Assembly: GCF_900753045.1 (NCBI RefSeq)
Contig: NZ_CAADXO010000069.1
Coordinates: forward strand, 1-23,712
Origin: an uncultured Phascolarctobacterium sp.
Lineage (GTDB): Bacteria > Bacillota > Negativicutes > Acidaminococcales > Acidaminococcaceae
Reading direction: 5' to 3'
Length of the DNA stretch: 23,712 nt
A model generated the notes under the pieces. It had not been told where the DNA came from. It was given only the letters and a program-made list of their open reading frames with translations, and did not search any database. This document shows, one piece after another, positions 13,601 to 21,473 of this stretch. The translations under genes were made by a program, and so were the position numbers. Position 1 is the first letter of the stretch. The number at the start of each line of letters is the position of its first letter.

Positions 13601-13681
13601 TGCGTTTTTATTGATTTCCATACCTAGTTTAATGCAGGCTATGCATAAGCTTATTAAAGCAATAACTTCGAGTATATCCAT
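13592..13681 (-). CDS. Candidate type I toxin, 29-residue hydrophobic peptide
   Basis: The peptide starts MDILEVIALISLCIACIKLG and ends with a polar, lysine-rich tail (NKNAKK). One membrane-spanning segment of about 15-17 residues followed by a basic tail is the typical form of Fst/TxpA/BsrG-like membrane toxins and of the short holin-like toxin peptides. GGGAGGTG lies about 6 nt before the ATG on the minus strand, an unusually strong site. The 5' leader contains CCCTCT, which can pair with AGAGGG next to the ribosome site, plus a TTCAGT-TTC-ACTGAA hairpin, suggesting limited translation until processing. A promoter is at 13775-13803. The gene is too short for ordinary gene calling. No homology search was possible; identity rests on architecture. 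Confidence 0.68.
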   Translation of the reverse strand: MDILEVIALISLCIACIKLGMEINKNAKK

Positions 13682-13774
13682 CAGTAACACCTCCCTCTTG
13701 TGGGATTTTCAGTGAAACTGAATTTATCGCGTCAGAGGGTTAACCGCTTACCGTTATGGAAGCACCATAAAAAT

Positions 13775-13803
13775 ATTTTACCACAAGAATGAAGAGTGTA
13801 CAA
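13775..13803 (-). promoter_or_regulatory. Promoter of the candidate toxin mRNA
   Basis: On the minus strand TTGTAC (13803-13798), a 17-nt spacer and TAAAAT (13780-13775) preceded by an extended TG (TGG). Transcription would start near 13768, giving a toxin mRNA of about 200 nt with an 87-nt leader. Confidence 0.65.
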
Positions 13804-13864
13804 CGAACAAGCTGTGAAAGTTTGGCGTGGTACACTTTTTATTTTGTTACCCAGACACATTTTC

Positions 13865-13893
13865 TTGAATTGCAGTGCGTCTTAGGTTACAAT
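13865..13893 (+). promoter_or_regulatory. Promoter of the zinc-ribbon/DUF805 gene
   Basis: TTGAAT (13865-13870), 17-nt spacer, TACAAT (13888-13893). Start near 13900, giving a leader of only about 17 nt. Confidence 0.75.
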
Positions 13894-13916
13894 AAAAGAA
13901 AAGGGGGGCGATGAAG

Positions 13917-14720
13917 ATGGCAAAATTCTGTACTAATTGCGCAAGCGAAGTTAAACCCGGTGCCAAATTTTGTGAGAATTGCGGCCAAAAGCTGGAGCAG
14001 GAGCAAAAGCCGCAGGAGGGAGCAGGCGGAATTGCCGCAGCTGCCGGAGCTGTCGGTGCAGCCGGCGCTGCTTCGAGTGCCGATATAAGCTATAAAAAAA
14101 GCATTGGTGACAGCCACGATAATGTTGCGTCGGGAGCTAAGGCTGATAATGCGCAGGTAAATAATGATGCCGATGGTCAGGCAAATGCCTATAATAATTT
14201 TACTGCCGATAATCAGCAAAAGCCTGCGGATGAGCGTTTAGGCGGTAAGGATGATAATGCTTCTGCCGCTTATAATACACCTCCGGGAGCAGGCAAGAAG
14301 TTTTTGAATCTTGGCGAGGGCCTGGACCTGCTGTTTAAGGACAGCAGTGCGGATAAGGAAGCGGTTTTTAAGGAGCTGTTCTTTACGTCTGAAGGACGCT
14401 TGAACCGCAAGTCTTATATTTACAGAAGCCTTTTCCTGTCAGTGGTGCTTTGTGTGGTGCAGGGGATTTTAACTTTTGCAGCCGATACTTTCGGTGCTCT
14501 GGATCTGCTCTTTTCGATTGTCGCTTTTGTGCTTGGTATATTCCAACTGGCAGCTAATATTATGATGGGCGTGCGTCGCTTGCATGATTTGGATAAATGT
14601 GGCTGGTGGATGCTGCTTTTGATTGTACCGCTGGTTAACCTTTTCTTCTGCCTTTATCTTTTGTTCTTCAAAGGAACAGAGGGACCGAACGAATACGGGG
14701 ACGATCCTTTACAGCAGTAG
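13917..14720 (+). CDS. Zinc-ribbon and DUF805 membrane protein
   Basis: A 267-residue protein with three parts. Residues 4-21 are a zinc ribbon with two CxxC pairs (FCTNCASEV and KFCENCGQKL). About 25-135 is a low-complexity linker rich in Ala, Gly, Asp and Asn. The C-terminal part (about 155-260) is DUF805: SEGRLNRKSYIYRSLFL, several membrane segments, and the typical RRLHDLDKCGWWMLLLIVPL followed by LFFKGTEGPNEYGDDPL. Its biochemical role is unknown. ATG 13917 is preferred to 13911 because the G-rich ribosome site (13903-13908) is 8 nt away rather than 2. The gene has its own promoter and terminator and so is a single transcription unit. Confidence 0.92.
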   Translation: MAKFCTNCASEVKPGAKFCENCGQKLEQEQKPQEGAGGIAAAAGAVGAAGAASSADISYKKSIGDSHDNVASGAKADNAQVNNDADGQANAYNNFTADNQQKPADERLGGKDDNASAAYNTPPGAGKKFLNLGEGLDLLFKDSSADKEAVFKELFFTSEGRLNRKSYIYRSLFLSVVLCVVQGILTFAADTFGALDLLFSIVAFVLGIFQLAANIMMGVRRLHDLDKCGWWMLLLIVPLVNLFFCLYLLFFKGTEGPNEYGDDPLQQ

Positions 14721-14730
14721 GCAGGCTCTA

Positions 14731-14747
14731 AGCATATAAAATATGCT
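14731..14747. other. Short perfect hairpin AGCATAT-AAA-ATATGCT
   Basis: A 7-bp stem with AAA loop in the 3' untranslated region of the DUF805 gene, just before its terminator. No role is evident. Confidence 0.4.
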
Positions 14748-14761
14748 GATATTACGGTTAG

Positions 14762-14802
14762 AAAAATAGTCGCTCGTTCTTAGGGACGCAGCGGCTATTT
14801 TT
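14762..14802 (+). terminator. Terminator of the DUF805 gene
   Basis: AAAATAGTCGCT pairs over 12 positions with AGCGGCTATTTT, enclosing a further CGTTC/GGACG stem with a TTAG loop, then T residues. The outer stem and trailing TTGCG resemble the antitoxin terminator at 13561-13604. Confidence 0.88.
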
Positions 14803-14834
14803 GCGCTTTTAGCAAGACGCGGCGCGTAAAACTA

Positions 14835-14843
14835 TGTTATAAT
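14835..14843 (+). promoter_or_regulatory. Extended -10 promoter of folC
   Basis: TG-T-TATAAT at 14835-14843; no good -35 is present 17 nt upstream. The leader would be about 30 nt. Confidence 0.6.
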
Positions 14844-14880
14844 AAACTGTTAGCTAATTATTAATGGAGGCGTAAGCACA

Positions 14881-16185
14881 ATGAATTATACAGAAAGCCT
14901 GGCATATTTGGACAGTCTGGGCAAATTTGGCATTAAGCTCGGTATGGAGCGTATTGAAGGACTTTTGCGTGAGCTGGGAAACCCGGAGCAAAAGCTTAAA
15001 ACAGTGCATGTAACCGGTACTAACGGTAAAGGCTCTGTTACCAGCATGATTACGAATATTCTGCTGGCAGCAAACTTAAAGGTTGGCAAGTTTACTTCCC
15101 CGCATCTGGTGAAGTACAATGAACGCATCAACCTCAACGGCAAGGATATCAGCGACGAGGATTTTGCCACGGCAATTACTGCGGTAAAGGTTGCTGCCGA
15201 CAGCGTTGTCAAAAAGGGTGTGTGCGAGCAGCCGACGCAGTTTGAGATTTTGACTGCTGCAGCGTTTTTATATTTTTATCTGCAGAAGGTGGATTACGCC
15301 GTTATTGAGGTAGGCATGGGCGGCCTGTGGGATTCCACCAACGTAATTACGCCTGTAGTAAGCGTTATTACCAATGTTGCGCTGGACCATACCGACCGCT
15401 GCGGCAAAACGCTGGAGCGCATTGCTATGCAGAAGGCAGGCATTATCAAGGAGAAGGTGCCTCTGGTTACCGCTGCCGAGGGCAATGAAGCTCTTGGTCC
15501 TATTGTAAGTCTGGCTATGTTTAAGGAAGCGCCTGTTTATCTTTACGGCAAGGCTTTTCACGGCACAGAGGTAAAAAGCTCGATGGAGGGCCAGACCTTT
15601 ACGCTGCACGCAGGTGATTTTTATCATTCCGATTATGAAATCAAGCTGCCGGGCGAGCATCAGATTAAGAATACCAGCGTAGCGATTGTGGCTGCCAAGC
15701 TTGTGAGCAAGCAGGATGACCGCATTAACGAGCTGGCGCTGCATGTGGGCGTGGCCAATACCGTTTGGCCGGGACGTTTGGAGCGCATTCACAAGAATCC
15801 GGATATTATTCTGGATGGTGCACATAATCCTGACGGTGCCAAGGCTCTGCGTAATGCTTTGGATAAATATTATCCCGGCAAGCAGGTGCAGTTTGTCTTT
15901 GGCATGATGGGTGACAAGGATATGAGCGGTGTTATCAAAACGCTGATTAAGCAGGATGATGTTGTTTATACCGTGCGTGCCGATGAGGGTGCGCGTGCTG
16001 CGGAGGCTGCGGATCTGGCGAAGCTGGTGGGCAGCAATGCTGTGGCGGAGGCGGATCTTGCTACGGCATATGATGCTGCTATCCGCGGGGCAGGCACTGA
16101 CGGTGTTGTGTGCGTTTGCGGCAGCCTGTATCTGGTGGGCGAGTTTAAGAAGATGCTGCTGGCGGATAAGCGTGGGATGAACTGA
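14881..16185 (+). CDS. folC: Folylpolyglutamate synthase / dihydrofolate synthase
   Basis: Mur-ligase-family enzyme that joins glutamate to dihydropteroate and then adds further glutamates to folates with ATP, in the cytoplasm. The 434 residues match the family. The P-loop is GTNGKGS at 46-52 (VHVTGTNGKGSVTS), followed by SPHLVKYNERIN, the EVGMGGLWDSTNVI motif, NVALDHTDRCGKTLERIAMQKAGI and the C-terminal DGAHNPDGAKALR. The ATG is preceded by GGAGG at 14866-14870. The next gene begins 17 nt after the stop, so they are likely cotranscribed. Whether it has both activities or one cannot be read with certainty. Confidence 0.97.
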   Translation: MNYTESLAYLDSLGKFGIKLGMERIEGLLRELGNPEQKLKTVHVTGTNGKGSVTSMITNILLAANLKVGKFTSPHLVKYNERINLNGKDISDEDFATAITAVKVAADSVVKKGVCEQPTQFEILTAAAFLYFYLQKVDYAVIEVGMGGLWDSTNVITPVVSVITNVALDHTDRCGKTLERIAMQKAGIIKEKVPLVTAAEGNEALGPIVSLAMFKEAPVYLYGKAFHGTEVKSSMEGQTFTLHAGDFYHSDYEIKLPGEHQIKNTSVAIVAAKLVSKQDDRINELALHVGVANTVWPGRLERIHKNPDIILDGAHNPDGAKALRNALDKYYPGKQVQFVFGMMGDKDMSGVIKTLIKQDDVVYTVRADEGARAAEAADLAKLVGSNAVAEADLATAYDAAIRGAGTDGVVCVCGSLYLVGEFKKMLLADKRGMN

Positions 16186-16202
16186 AGAAAAACAATAATA
16201 TC

Positions 16203-17564
16203 ATGACAAAACTGGCAAATTATCTTGAAAATAAAATATGGTATATGCTGCTGTTTACCGTGGCGGTTATTCCTCTGGAGCAGGAATTTACCTCCTTCTG
16301 CGTGGCGATGACCTTTATCGGTGCTGTGATTGTAGGGCATGTTAAGGGCCGCCCGCAGCAGGAAAACGTGCTGAAGCCTTGGCAGCAGGGAGCGTTTTAT
16401 CTTCTTTTGCTGATTGCGGTTGTTTCGGTATATTTTTCTTTGGACAGGTTTTTATCCTTCTGGAATCTTGTCTATGTTGTAGGCCAGTATGCGGCGCTGT
16501 TTTTTGTGCTATTGCGTTACGGCCGCAGCAGTGAGCAGGACAGGGCAAGGCTGAATACCTGCGAGGCTGAGCCGCTGACAAAAAGCGAGGCCTGGAAAAA
16601 TGCTGACGCTAAGCAAAGGCTTGCGCTTGTGTGGCAGCGCTTCGGCACCTTGCCGCGTCCTTTGCAGCTCATCGGTGCTTTTTTAGGCGTGTCGCTGCTG
16701 GTGAGCGCTATCGGCATTGCGCAGAAGATTTTCGGCGTTACGGCTGAGGGCATCTGGGTGGACCCGGCGCAGTTCCCTGATTTGAAGGTGCGCGTTTTCT
16801 CTACGCTGGTTAACCCCAATATTCTGGCAGGCTATCTGGTGCTGGTTGTGGCTTACAGTACAGCCTTTTTCAATCAGACGAAGGCGTATAAAAAATGGCG
16901 TCTGGCGTTTCTTATTACGGGACTTTTGGCAGCAGTCTGCCTGCTTTATACATATTCACGCGGCAACTGGGTAGCCTGCGCTGTGATGCTGCTGGCGTTC
17001 TGCGTGCTGTTCTGCCGTAAGGCTTTTATTCCTGTCCTTGGCGGCGGGGCGGCGGCTCTGGCGCTTGGCGGGCAGGCGGTGCTGCAGCGTCTGGAATCTA
17101 TCCGCGGCGGTTATGGCGGTGATACCTCGATTGCTCTGCGCATGGCTTATTTGAAGAGCACCAAGTGGATTATTGAGGAATTTCCTTTGGGCGTAGGCTG
17201 GTACGGCTATCGCTTTGTTTATCCTACCTATAATTTTTATCTGGCGGACAAGAACGTTATCATGTACCACTGCCATAATATCTTCTTGAATATCTGGGCG
17301 GAGCTGGGGGCGCATGGCCTGCTGGCCTTTCTTGTTATCTGGTTCGGAATTTTTCTGCCTGCAGGCTGGAGGCTGGCATATCATGGCCGCAGCTTGTGGC
17401 TGAAGGCTATGGGACGCGGTTATGTGCTGGCAACAGTAGGTATTATCATTGGCGGCTTGACTGACCATGTTTATTTCAATACTCAGATGGGATTATTGTT
17501 TTGGACCTTGGGCGGCCTGACGTTGCTTTGTGCCGGAATAAACGAGCGCACGGATGCAGAATAA
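16203..17564 (+). CDS. O-antigen ligase/polymerase-family membrane protein
   Basis: A 453-residue inner-membrane protein with about ten membrane segments. Features of the Wzy_C/O-antigen-ligase family are present: LYTYSRGNWVACAVMLLAF, then a periplasmic loop and HCHNIFLNIWAELGAHGLLA, the conserved histidine-containing segment near the C-terminus. A hydrophilic insertion at about 105-150 (RYGRSSEQDRARLNTCEAEP and on) separates two membrane clusters. Members either join O-antigen to lipid A-core, polymerise glycans, or glycosylate proteins; the sequence does not say which. The ribosome site before ATG 16203 is poor (GAAGAAAA, far upstream), so translation may depend on coupling to folC. Supports an outer-membrane-bearing cell. 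Confidence 0.9.
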   Translation: MTKLANYLENKIWYMLLFTVAVIPLEQEFTSFCVAMTFIGAVIVGHVKGRPQQENVLKPWQQGAFYLLLLIAVVSVYFSLDRFLSFWNLVYVVGQYAALFFVLLRYGRSSEQDRARLNTCEAEPLTKSEAWKNADAKQRLALVWQRFGTLPRPLQLIGAFLGVSLLVSAIGIAQKIFGVTAEGIWVDPAQFPDLKVRVFSTLVNPNILAGYLVLVVAYSTAFFNQTKAYKKWRLAFLITGLLAAVCLLYTYSRGNWVACAVMLLAFCVLFCRKAFIPVLGGGAAALALGGQAVLQRLESIRGGYGGDTSIALRMAYLKSTKWIIEEFPLGVGWYGYRFVYPTYNFYLADKNVIMYHCHNIFLNIWAELGAHGLLAFLVIWFGIFLPAGWRLAYHGRSLWLKAMGRGYVLATVGIIIGGLTDHVYFNTQMGLLFWTLGGLTLLCAGINERTDAE

Positions 17565-17668
17565 ATAACAGAAGATTTAATACTGCGTTTCAATAAGAAA
17601 AAACAGAAGAATGTCATAAACAACAATTAGAGATTCAAAGAAAAATTGGATAAATTTTCAAAAAATAC

Positions 17669-17697
17669 TAGACAAAAATAACGCGGTATAGTATAAT
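17669..17697 (+). promoter_or_regulatory. Promoter of the unknown gene at 17965
   Basis: TAGACA (17669-17674), 17-nt spacer, perfect TATAAT (17692-17697). Start near 17704, giving an unusually long leader of about 260 nt. Confidence 0.75.
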
Positions 17698-17747
17698 TAT
17701 GCACATAAAGAGCAGTTAATAAAAAAGCTCCGGGAACGAAAATTTAC

Positions 17748-17785
17748 TACGGCTATTTGTGAATCGTAAAGCTCAAATAGCCGTA
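17748..17785 (+). promoter_or_regulatory. Leader hairpin upstream of the unknown gene
   Basis: TACGGCTATTTG (17748-17759) pairs perfectly with CAAATAGCCGTA (17774-17785) around a 14-nt loop. On the plus strand it is followed by an A-run, not a T-run, so it is not a simple terminator of leader transcription. It may be a regulatory or stabilising structure. Confidence 0.6.
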
Positions 17786-17964
17786 AAAAATAGCGACAAA
17801 TTTTGCGAATAAAAATAAAAATCAGAATAGAGAGAATTATGAATTTATACCAGACCGATGAGTATAAATAGAGTGTTCTTACAATCAGGGAAAGGAGAGA
17901 AGCCTTAAAAAGGCCTGGAAGAAGTAAGGTAAACAATTAATTTGATTAAGGAAGGGATGATGCA

Positions 17965-18657
17965 ATGTATAAGTGCAGAGATGCAAGCACTAAGGAAATC
18001 ATTGCTTTTCAAAAAACTTATTGTGAGAGCCTGGCAACAGCCATAGGAATGAACAATAAACACCGCGTTCAGGTAGAGGCGTATGAGGAGCTGCCGCCAT
18101 GGAGTTTTGTTTATAATGCTGATGGCAACGATCGCTTTTTGAAGGATGATATAATTATGCTTAAGGTGTGCGATTTGGAAAAGAGAATTGTCTATTATCC
18201 GGTTTTTCCAGAAAAAAGAGGACTCAAGCTGCTCCAATGCTGGGATATGGCAGTGCCGCCGAAGCTGACTGCGTTTGAGCAGGAAGGTAAACAGGAAGGC
18301 AATGTACATCGTGCCAACCAAAGCTTGCGTAATCTTATCGCCTTTGCCCGTTTATTTATGCTGTCGCAAAGCCGTTGGCATAAACCTATGGCTTACAGCT
18401 TCAATAATATTATTTCGCAATTATATCTTGTGCCGGAGGCGGACGTTGCTCCGGAAACGATTAAGCTTATCAATGATGTAATCGGCAAATATATCAGGGA
18501 TGATTCCCAGGAGCATTATATTAAATGTAATAATTTACAGGATTTTATAGATTATATTCAAACCAAGTATTCTCTGGTGAAGTTTAAATCGGATGATTTT
18601 TCACTTTTAAGGAAAATACTGCATGACTATTATCCGGTAGAAAAAATATATTTTTAA
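17965..18657 (+). CDS. Protein of unknown function, 230 residues
   Basis: A soluble protein with no signal peptide, membrane segment or recognised domain. It starts MYKCRDASTKEIIAFQKTYC. The middle includes an aromatic-rich stretch (ELPPWSFVYNADGNDRFLKD, VYYPVFPEKRGLKLLQCW), a charged linker (FEQEGKQEGNVHRANQ), and a helical-looking C-terminal half ending HDYYPVEKIYF. Three ATG codons are close together (17957, 17960, 17965); only 17965 is in frame, with AAGGAAGGG 8 nt upstream. It has its own promoter, a long structured leader and a strong terminator, so it is independently regulated. Its codon use is more AT-rich than polA, which hints at a lineage-specific gene. Confidence 0.8.
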   Translation: MYKCRDASTKEIIAFQKTYCESLATAIGMNNKHRVQVEAYEELPPWSFVYNADGNDRFLKDDIIMLKVCDLEKRIVYYPVFPEKRGLKLLQCWDMAVPPKLTAFEQEGKQEGNVHRANQSLRNLIAFARLFMLSQSRWHKPMAYSFNNIISQLYLVPEADVAPETIKLINDVIGKYIRDDSQEHYIKCNNLQDFIDYIQTKYSLVKFKSDDFSLLRKILHDYYPVEKIYF

Positions 18658-18667
18658 ACGAAAGCTC

Positions 18668-18706
18668 AGCGCAGAACACGGCACGCAGACAGTTCTGCGC
18701 TTTTTT
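18668..18706 (+). terminator. Terminator of the unknown gene
   Basis: AGCGCAGAAC (18668-18677) pairs perfectly with GTTCTGCGCT (18692-18701) around a 14-nt loop, with six T residues at 18701-18706. Confidence 0.92.
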
Positions 18707-18787
18707 ATTGCATGGATATCAACGCGGCAGCTTATGCCGAAGTTTAGCCTTTCTTACATTTTAGTTACATATTTTCTTGCCTCGCTA

Positions 18788-18796
18788 TGATATAAT
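18788..18796 (+). promoter_or_regulatory. Extended -10 promoter of the polA operon
   Basis: TG-A-TATAAT at 18788-18796. No good -35 at the standard distance; a TTACAT at 18765-18770 is 20 nt away. Leader of about 43 nt before polA. Confidence 0.65.
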
Positions 18797-18845
18797 AATT
18801 ACATTAATGTTTATTCTATGTGAGCGGCATAGAGGAGGAGCAGTT

Positions 18846-21443
18846 ATGGCAGATAAATTTTTAGTAATAGATGGCAGCAGCTTAATACATAGAGCGTTTT
18901 TTGCTTTGCCGCCGCTGACTACGCGTCAGGGTATCCATACGGGAGCAGTGTACGGCCTGTGCAATATGCTGCTGAAGCTTTTGGATGAGGTGAAGCCTCG
19001 TTATATGGCGGTTGCTTTTGATAAATCGCGCAAAACCTTCCGCAGCAAGCTGTATGCGGAGTACAAGGCGCAGCGTAAGCCTACTCCGAGCGAGCTGAGC
19101 GAGCAGTTTCCTTTGGCGATGAAGGTTTTGGAATGCATGGGAATACGCACTCTGGAGCTGGATGATTATGAAGCCGATGATATTATCGGTACCTTTGCTG
19201 CGCAGGCACCGCCAGAGGTTGAGGTTATCATTGTTACCGGTGACCGCGACGAGCTGCAGCTTATTGATAAGCGCACCAAGGTTTTTTATACCAAGCGCGG
19301 TATCAGCGATATCCAGATTTTTGATGAGGCGGAATTTGCCGCCAATTACGAGGGCCTGCAGCCTAAGCAGCTGATTGAGCTGAAGGGCCTGATGGGTGAT
19401 ACTTCGGATAATATTCCCGGCGTTCCGGGCGTAGGTCCTAAAACAGCCATGAAGCTGATTAAGGAATACGGCAATGTTGAAACGGTGCTGGAGAATATCG
19501 AGAAGGTTTCCGGTAAGTCGTTAAAGACGAAGCTGACGGATAATAAGGACTCTGCATTGCTGTCGAAGCAGTTGGCAACAATCTGCACGGAGGCACCGGT
19601 TGATACCGCTGTACAGACCTACGAGCTGCAGCCGATGAAGGAGGAGGCACGCACCCTGCTGCAGGATTTGGAGTTCCGCAATATGTACGAGCGCTTTGCC
19701 GCGGTACTCGGCGGTGCGCAGGACAGCTTTGACCTTTTCGGTGAAGCTATCGAGCAGGAAGGCCTGCCGCAGATGGCGGTAAACACGCCGCAGCTGGCAG
19801 AGGAGCTGTTTGCAGCCTTGGGCAAAGCAAAGCAGCCTGTAGCTGTGCATGCACAGGTAGCAGGACAGTTGCCGGAGCTGTATTTCAGCAGTGCCGAAAT
19901 TTTGGTTAACGATAAAATTTATGTGCTGGACGCGCAAAGCGGCTGTTGGGATAAATTCGACAGCTGGCTGGCAGATGCGGACAGCAAAAAGATAACGATA
20001 GACAGCAAGGAACTTTATAAATGCTGCCTGTGCCGTAAGGTGAAGGTGCAGGGAATAGCTGATGATGTTGCTTTGGCAGGCTATGTTGCCGACCCCGGCC
20101 ACAGCTCCTACAGTCTGGAGGATTTGAGCCGCCGCAATCTGCCGGGAGTACTGGCAACGCCTTGCGAAAATCTGCAACAGCTCGCATCCAAGCTGCGTAG
20201 CCTGCTGGCTGAGCAGCAGCAGCTCAAGCTGTACGAAGAATTTGAGCTGCCGCTGGCACCGGTGCTGGCGCAGATGGAGTTTGCCGGTATTACGCCGGAC
20301 AAGGAGCTTTTGCTGCAGCTGAACGAGGATATGGGGCACCGTATTGCCAAGCTGGAGGCTTTGGCACAGGAGCAGGCAGGCGAAGAGTTTAACCTGAAAT
20401 CTCCCAAGCAGCTGGGCGTGATTTTATTTGAACGCTTGCAGCTGCCGGTAATCAAAAAGACGAAAACAGGCTATTCTACCGATGCCAAGGTATTGGAAGC
20501 ACTGGAGGGCAAGCATCCTCTGATTGCCACCATTCTGGAGCACCGCAAGCTGGCGAAGTTGCAATCCACTTATCTGGAAGGACTGCAGCCGTTGATTAAT
20601 CCCAAAACGGGACGCATTCATACGCACTTCCAGCAGACTGTAACGGTAACAGGCCGTTTGTCCAGCACTGATCCTAACCTGCAGAACATTCCTGCACGCA
20701 CGGAGGAAGGCAGACAGATTCGCCGTATTTTTGTTCCTGGAGCAGGCTATGACCTGCTGATGAGCTGTGACTATTCGCAGGTTGAACTGCGTATTTTGGC
20801 CTGCATTGCGCAGGATGAGCTACTTTTGGAGGCCTTCCGTCATGGTCAGGATATCCATGCGCGCACCGCTGCCGAGGTTTTCGGTGTGCCGCTTGACGAG
20901 GTAACGCCTGAAATGCGCAGCCGTGCGAAGGCTGTTAACTTCGGCATTGTGTACGGCATCAGCGATTTTGGCTTGGCTAAGCAGCTGGATGTCGGCCGCA
21001 AGGAGGCAGCAGGCTATATCGCCAGCTACTTTGAGCGCTATACCGGTGTAAAAAAATACATGGAAGATATTGTAGCCAAGGCGCGTGAGCAAGGCTATGT
21101 CAGCACGCTGATGGGACGCAGACGTTATCTGCCGGAAATCCGCAGCAGTAATTTCAATCTTCGCAGCTTTGCGGAGCGTACAGCTATCAACACCCCGATT
21201 CAGGGAACTGCCGCAGATATTATGAAGAAGGCTATGATTGCCGTGCAGCGCGAGCTGGATAAGGCGCAGTGCAAGAGCAGAATTTTGCTGCAGGTACACG
21301 ATGAGCTGGTGCTTGAGGTGACTGCGGATGAGAAGGAGCAGGTAGCGCAGCTGGTGCGCACAGCCATGGAAGGTGCTGCGTCACTGGATATTCCGCTGTT
21401 GGCCGACGTTAATTGCGGTCGCGACTGGGCGGAAACAAAATAA
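18846..21443 (+). CDS. polA: DNA polymerase I
   Basis: An 865-residue family A polymerase for gap filling, primer removal and repair. Residues 1-300 are the 5'-nuclease domain (FLVIDGSSLIHRAFFALPPL; VTGDRDELQLID; LKGLMGDTSDNIPGVPGVGP). The central region (about 310-480) occupies the place of the 3'-5' exonuclease, but the DxE motif is missing (VAVHAQVAG where E. coli has DTE), so proofreading is probably absent, as in many Firmicutes. The polymerase domain has motif A DYSQVELR at 642-649, motif B RAKAVNFGIVYG and motif C VHDE around 817-820. ATG 18846 is chosen for AGGAGG at 18833-18838. First gene of a repair-flavoured operon; mutM begins 30 nt later. Confidence 0.97.
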   Translation: MADKFLVIDGSSLIHRAFFALPPLTTRQGIHTGAVYGLCNMLLKLLDEVKPRYMAVAFDKSRKTFRSKLYAEYKAQRKPTPSELSEQFPLAMKVLECMGIRTLELDDYEADDIIGTFAAQAPPEVEVIIVTGDRDELQLIDKRTKVFYTKRGISDIQIFDEAEFAANYEGLQPKQLIELKGLMGDTSDNIPGVPGVGPKTAMKLIKEYGNVETVLENIEKVSGKSLKTKLTDNKDSALLSKQLATICTEAPVDTAVQTYELQPMKEEARTLLQDLEFRNMYERFAAVLGGAQDSFDLFGEAIEQEGLPQMAVNTPQLAEELFAALGKAKQPVAVHAQVAGQLPELYFSSAEILVNDKIYVLDAQSGCWDKFDSWLADADSKKITIDSKELYKCCLCRKVKVQGIADDVALAGYVADPGHSSYSLEDLSRRNLPGVLATPCENLQQLASKLRSLLAEQQQLKLYEEFELPLAPVLAQMEFAGITPDKELLLQLNEDMGHRIAKLEALAQEQAGEEFNLKSPKQLGVILFERLQLPVIKKTKTGYSTDAKVLEALEGKHPLIATILEHRKLAKLQSTYLEGLQPLINPKTGRIHTHFQQTVTVTGRLSSTDPNLQNIPARTEEGRQIRRIFVPGAGYDLLMSCDYSQVELRILACIAQDELLLEAFRHGQDIHARTAAEVFGVPLDEVTPEMRSRAKAVNFGIVYGISDFGLAKQLDVGRKEAAGYIASYFERYTGVKKYMEDIVAKAREQGYVSTLMGRRRYLPEIRSSNFNLRSFAERTAINTPIQGTAADIMKKAMIAVQRELDKAQCKSRILLQVHDELVLEVTADEKEQVAQLVRTAMEGAASLDIPLLADVNCGRDWAETK

Positions 21444-21473
21444 CGGATACTTTACGGAAAGAGGGGAAGACCT

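Larger units (their letters stand above)
17565..17964 (+). other. Long intergenic/leader region without a large gene
   Basis: No gene of ordinary size is visible. It holds a promoter (17669-17697), a 12-bp hairpin (17748-17785), a 10-codon open frame with a weak site at 17839-17871 (MNLYQTDEYK) and a small GCCTT/AAGGC inverted repeat near 17902. No recognisable terminator follows the O-antigen ligase gene. The region is AT-rich. Confidence 0.6.

Noticed and set aside
19521..20339. A 272-codon minus-strand frame inside polA, with several others nearby
   Set aside because: Shadows of polA; low-complexity Gln/Leu-rich translations with no plausible starts.
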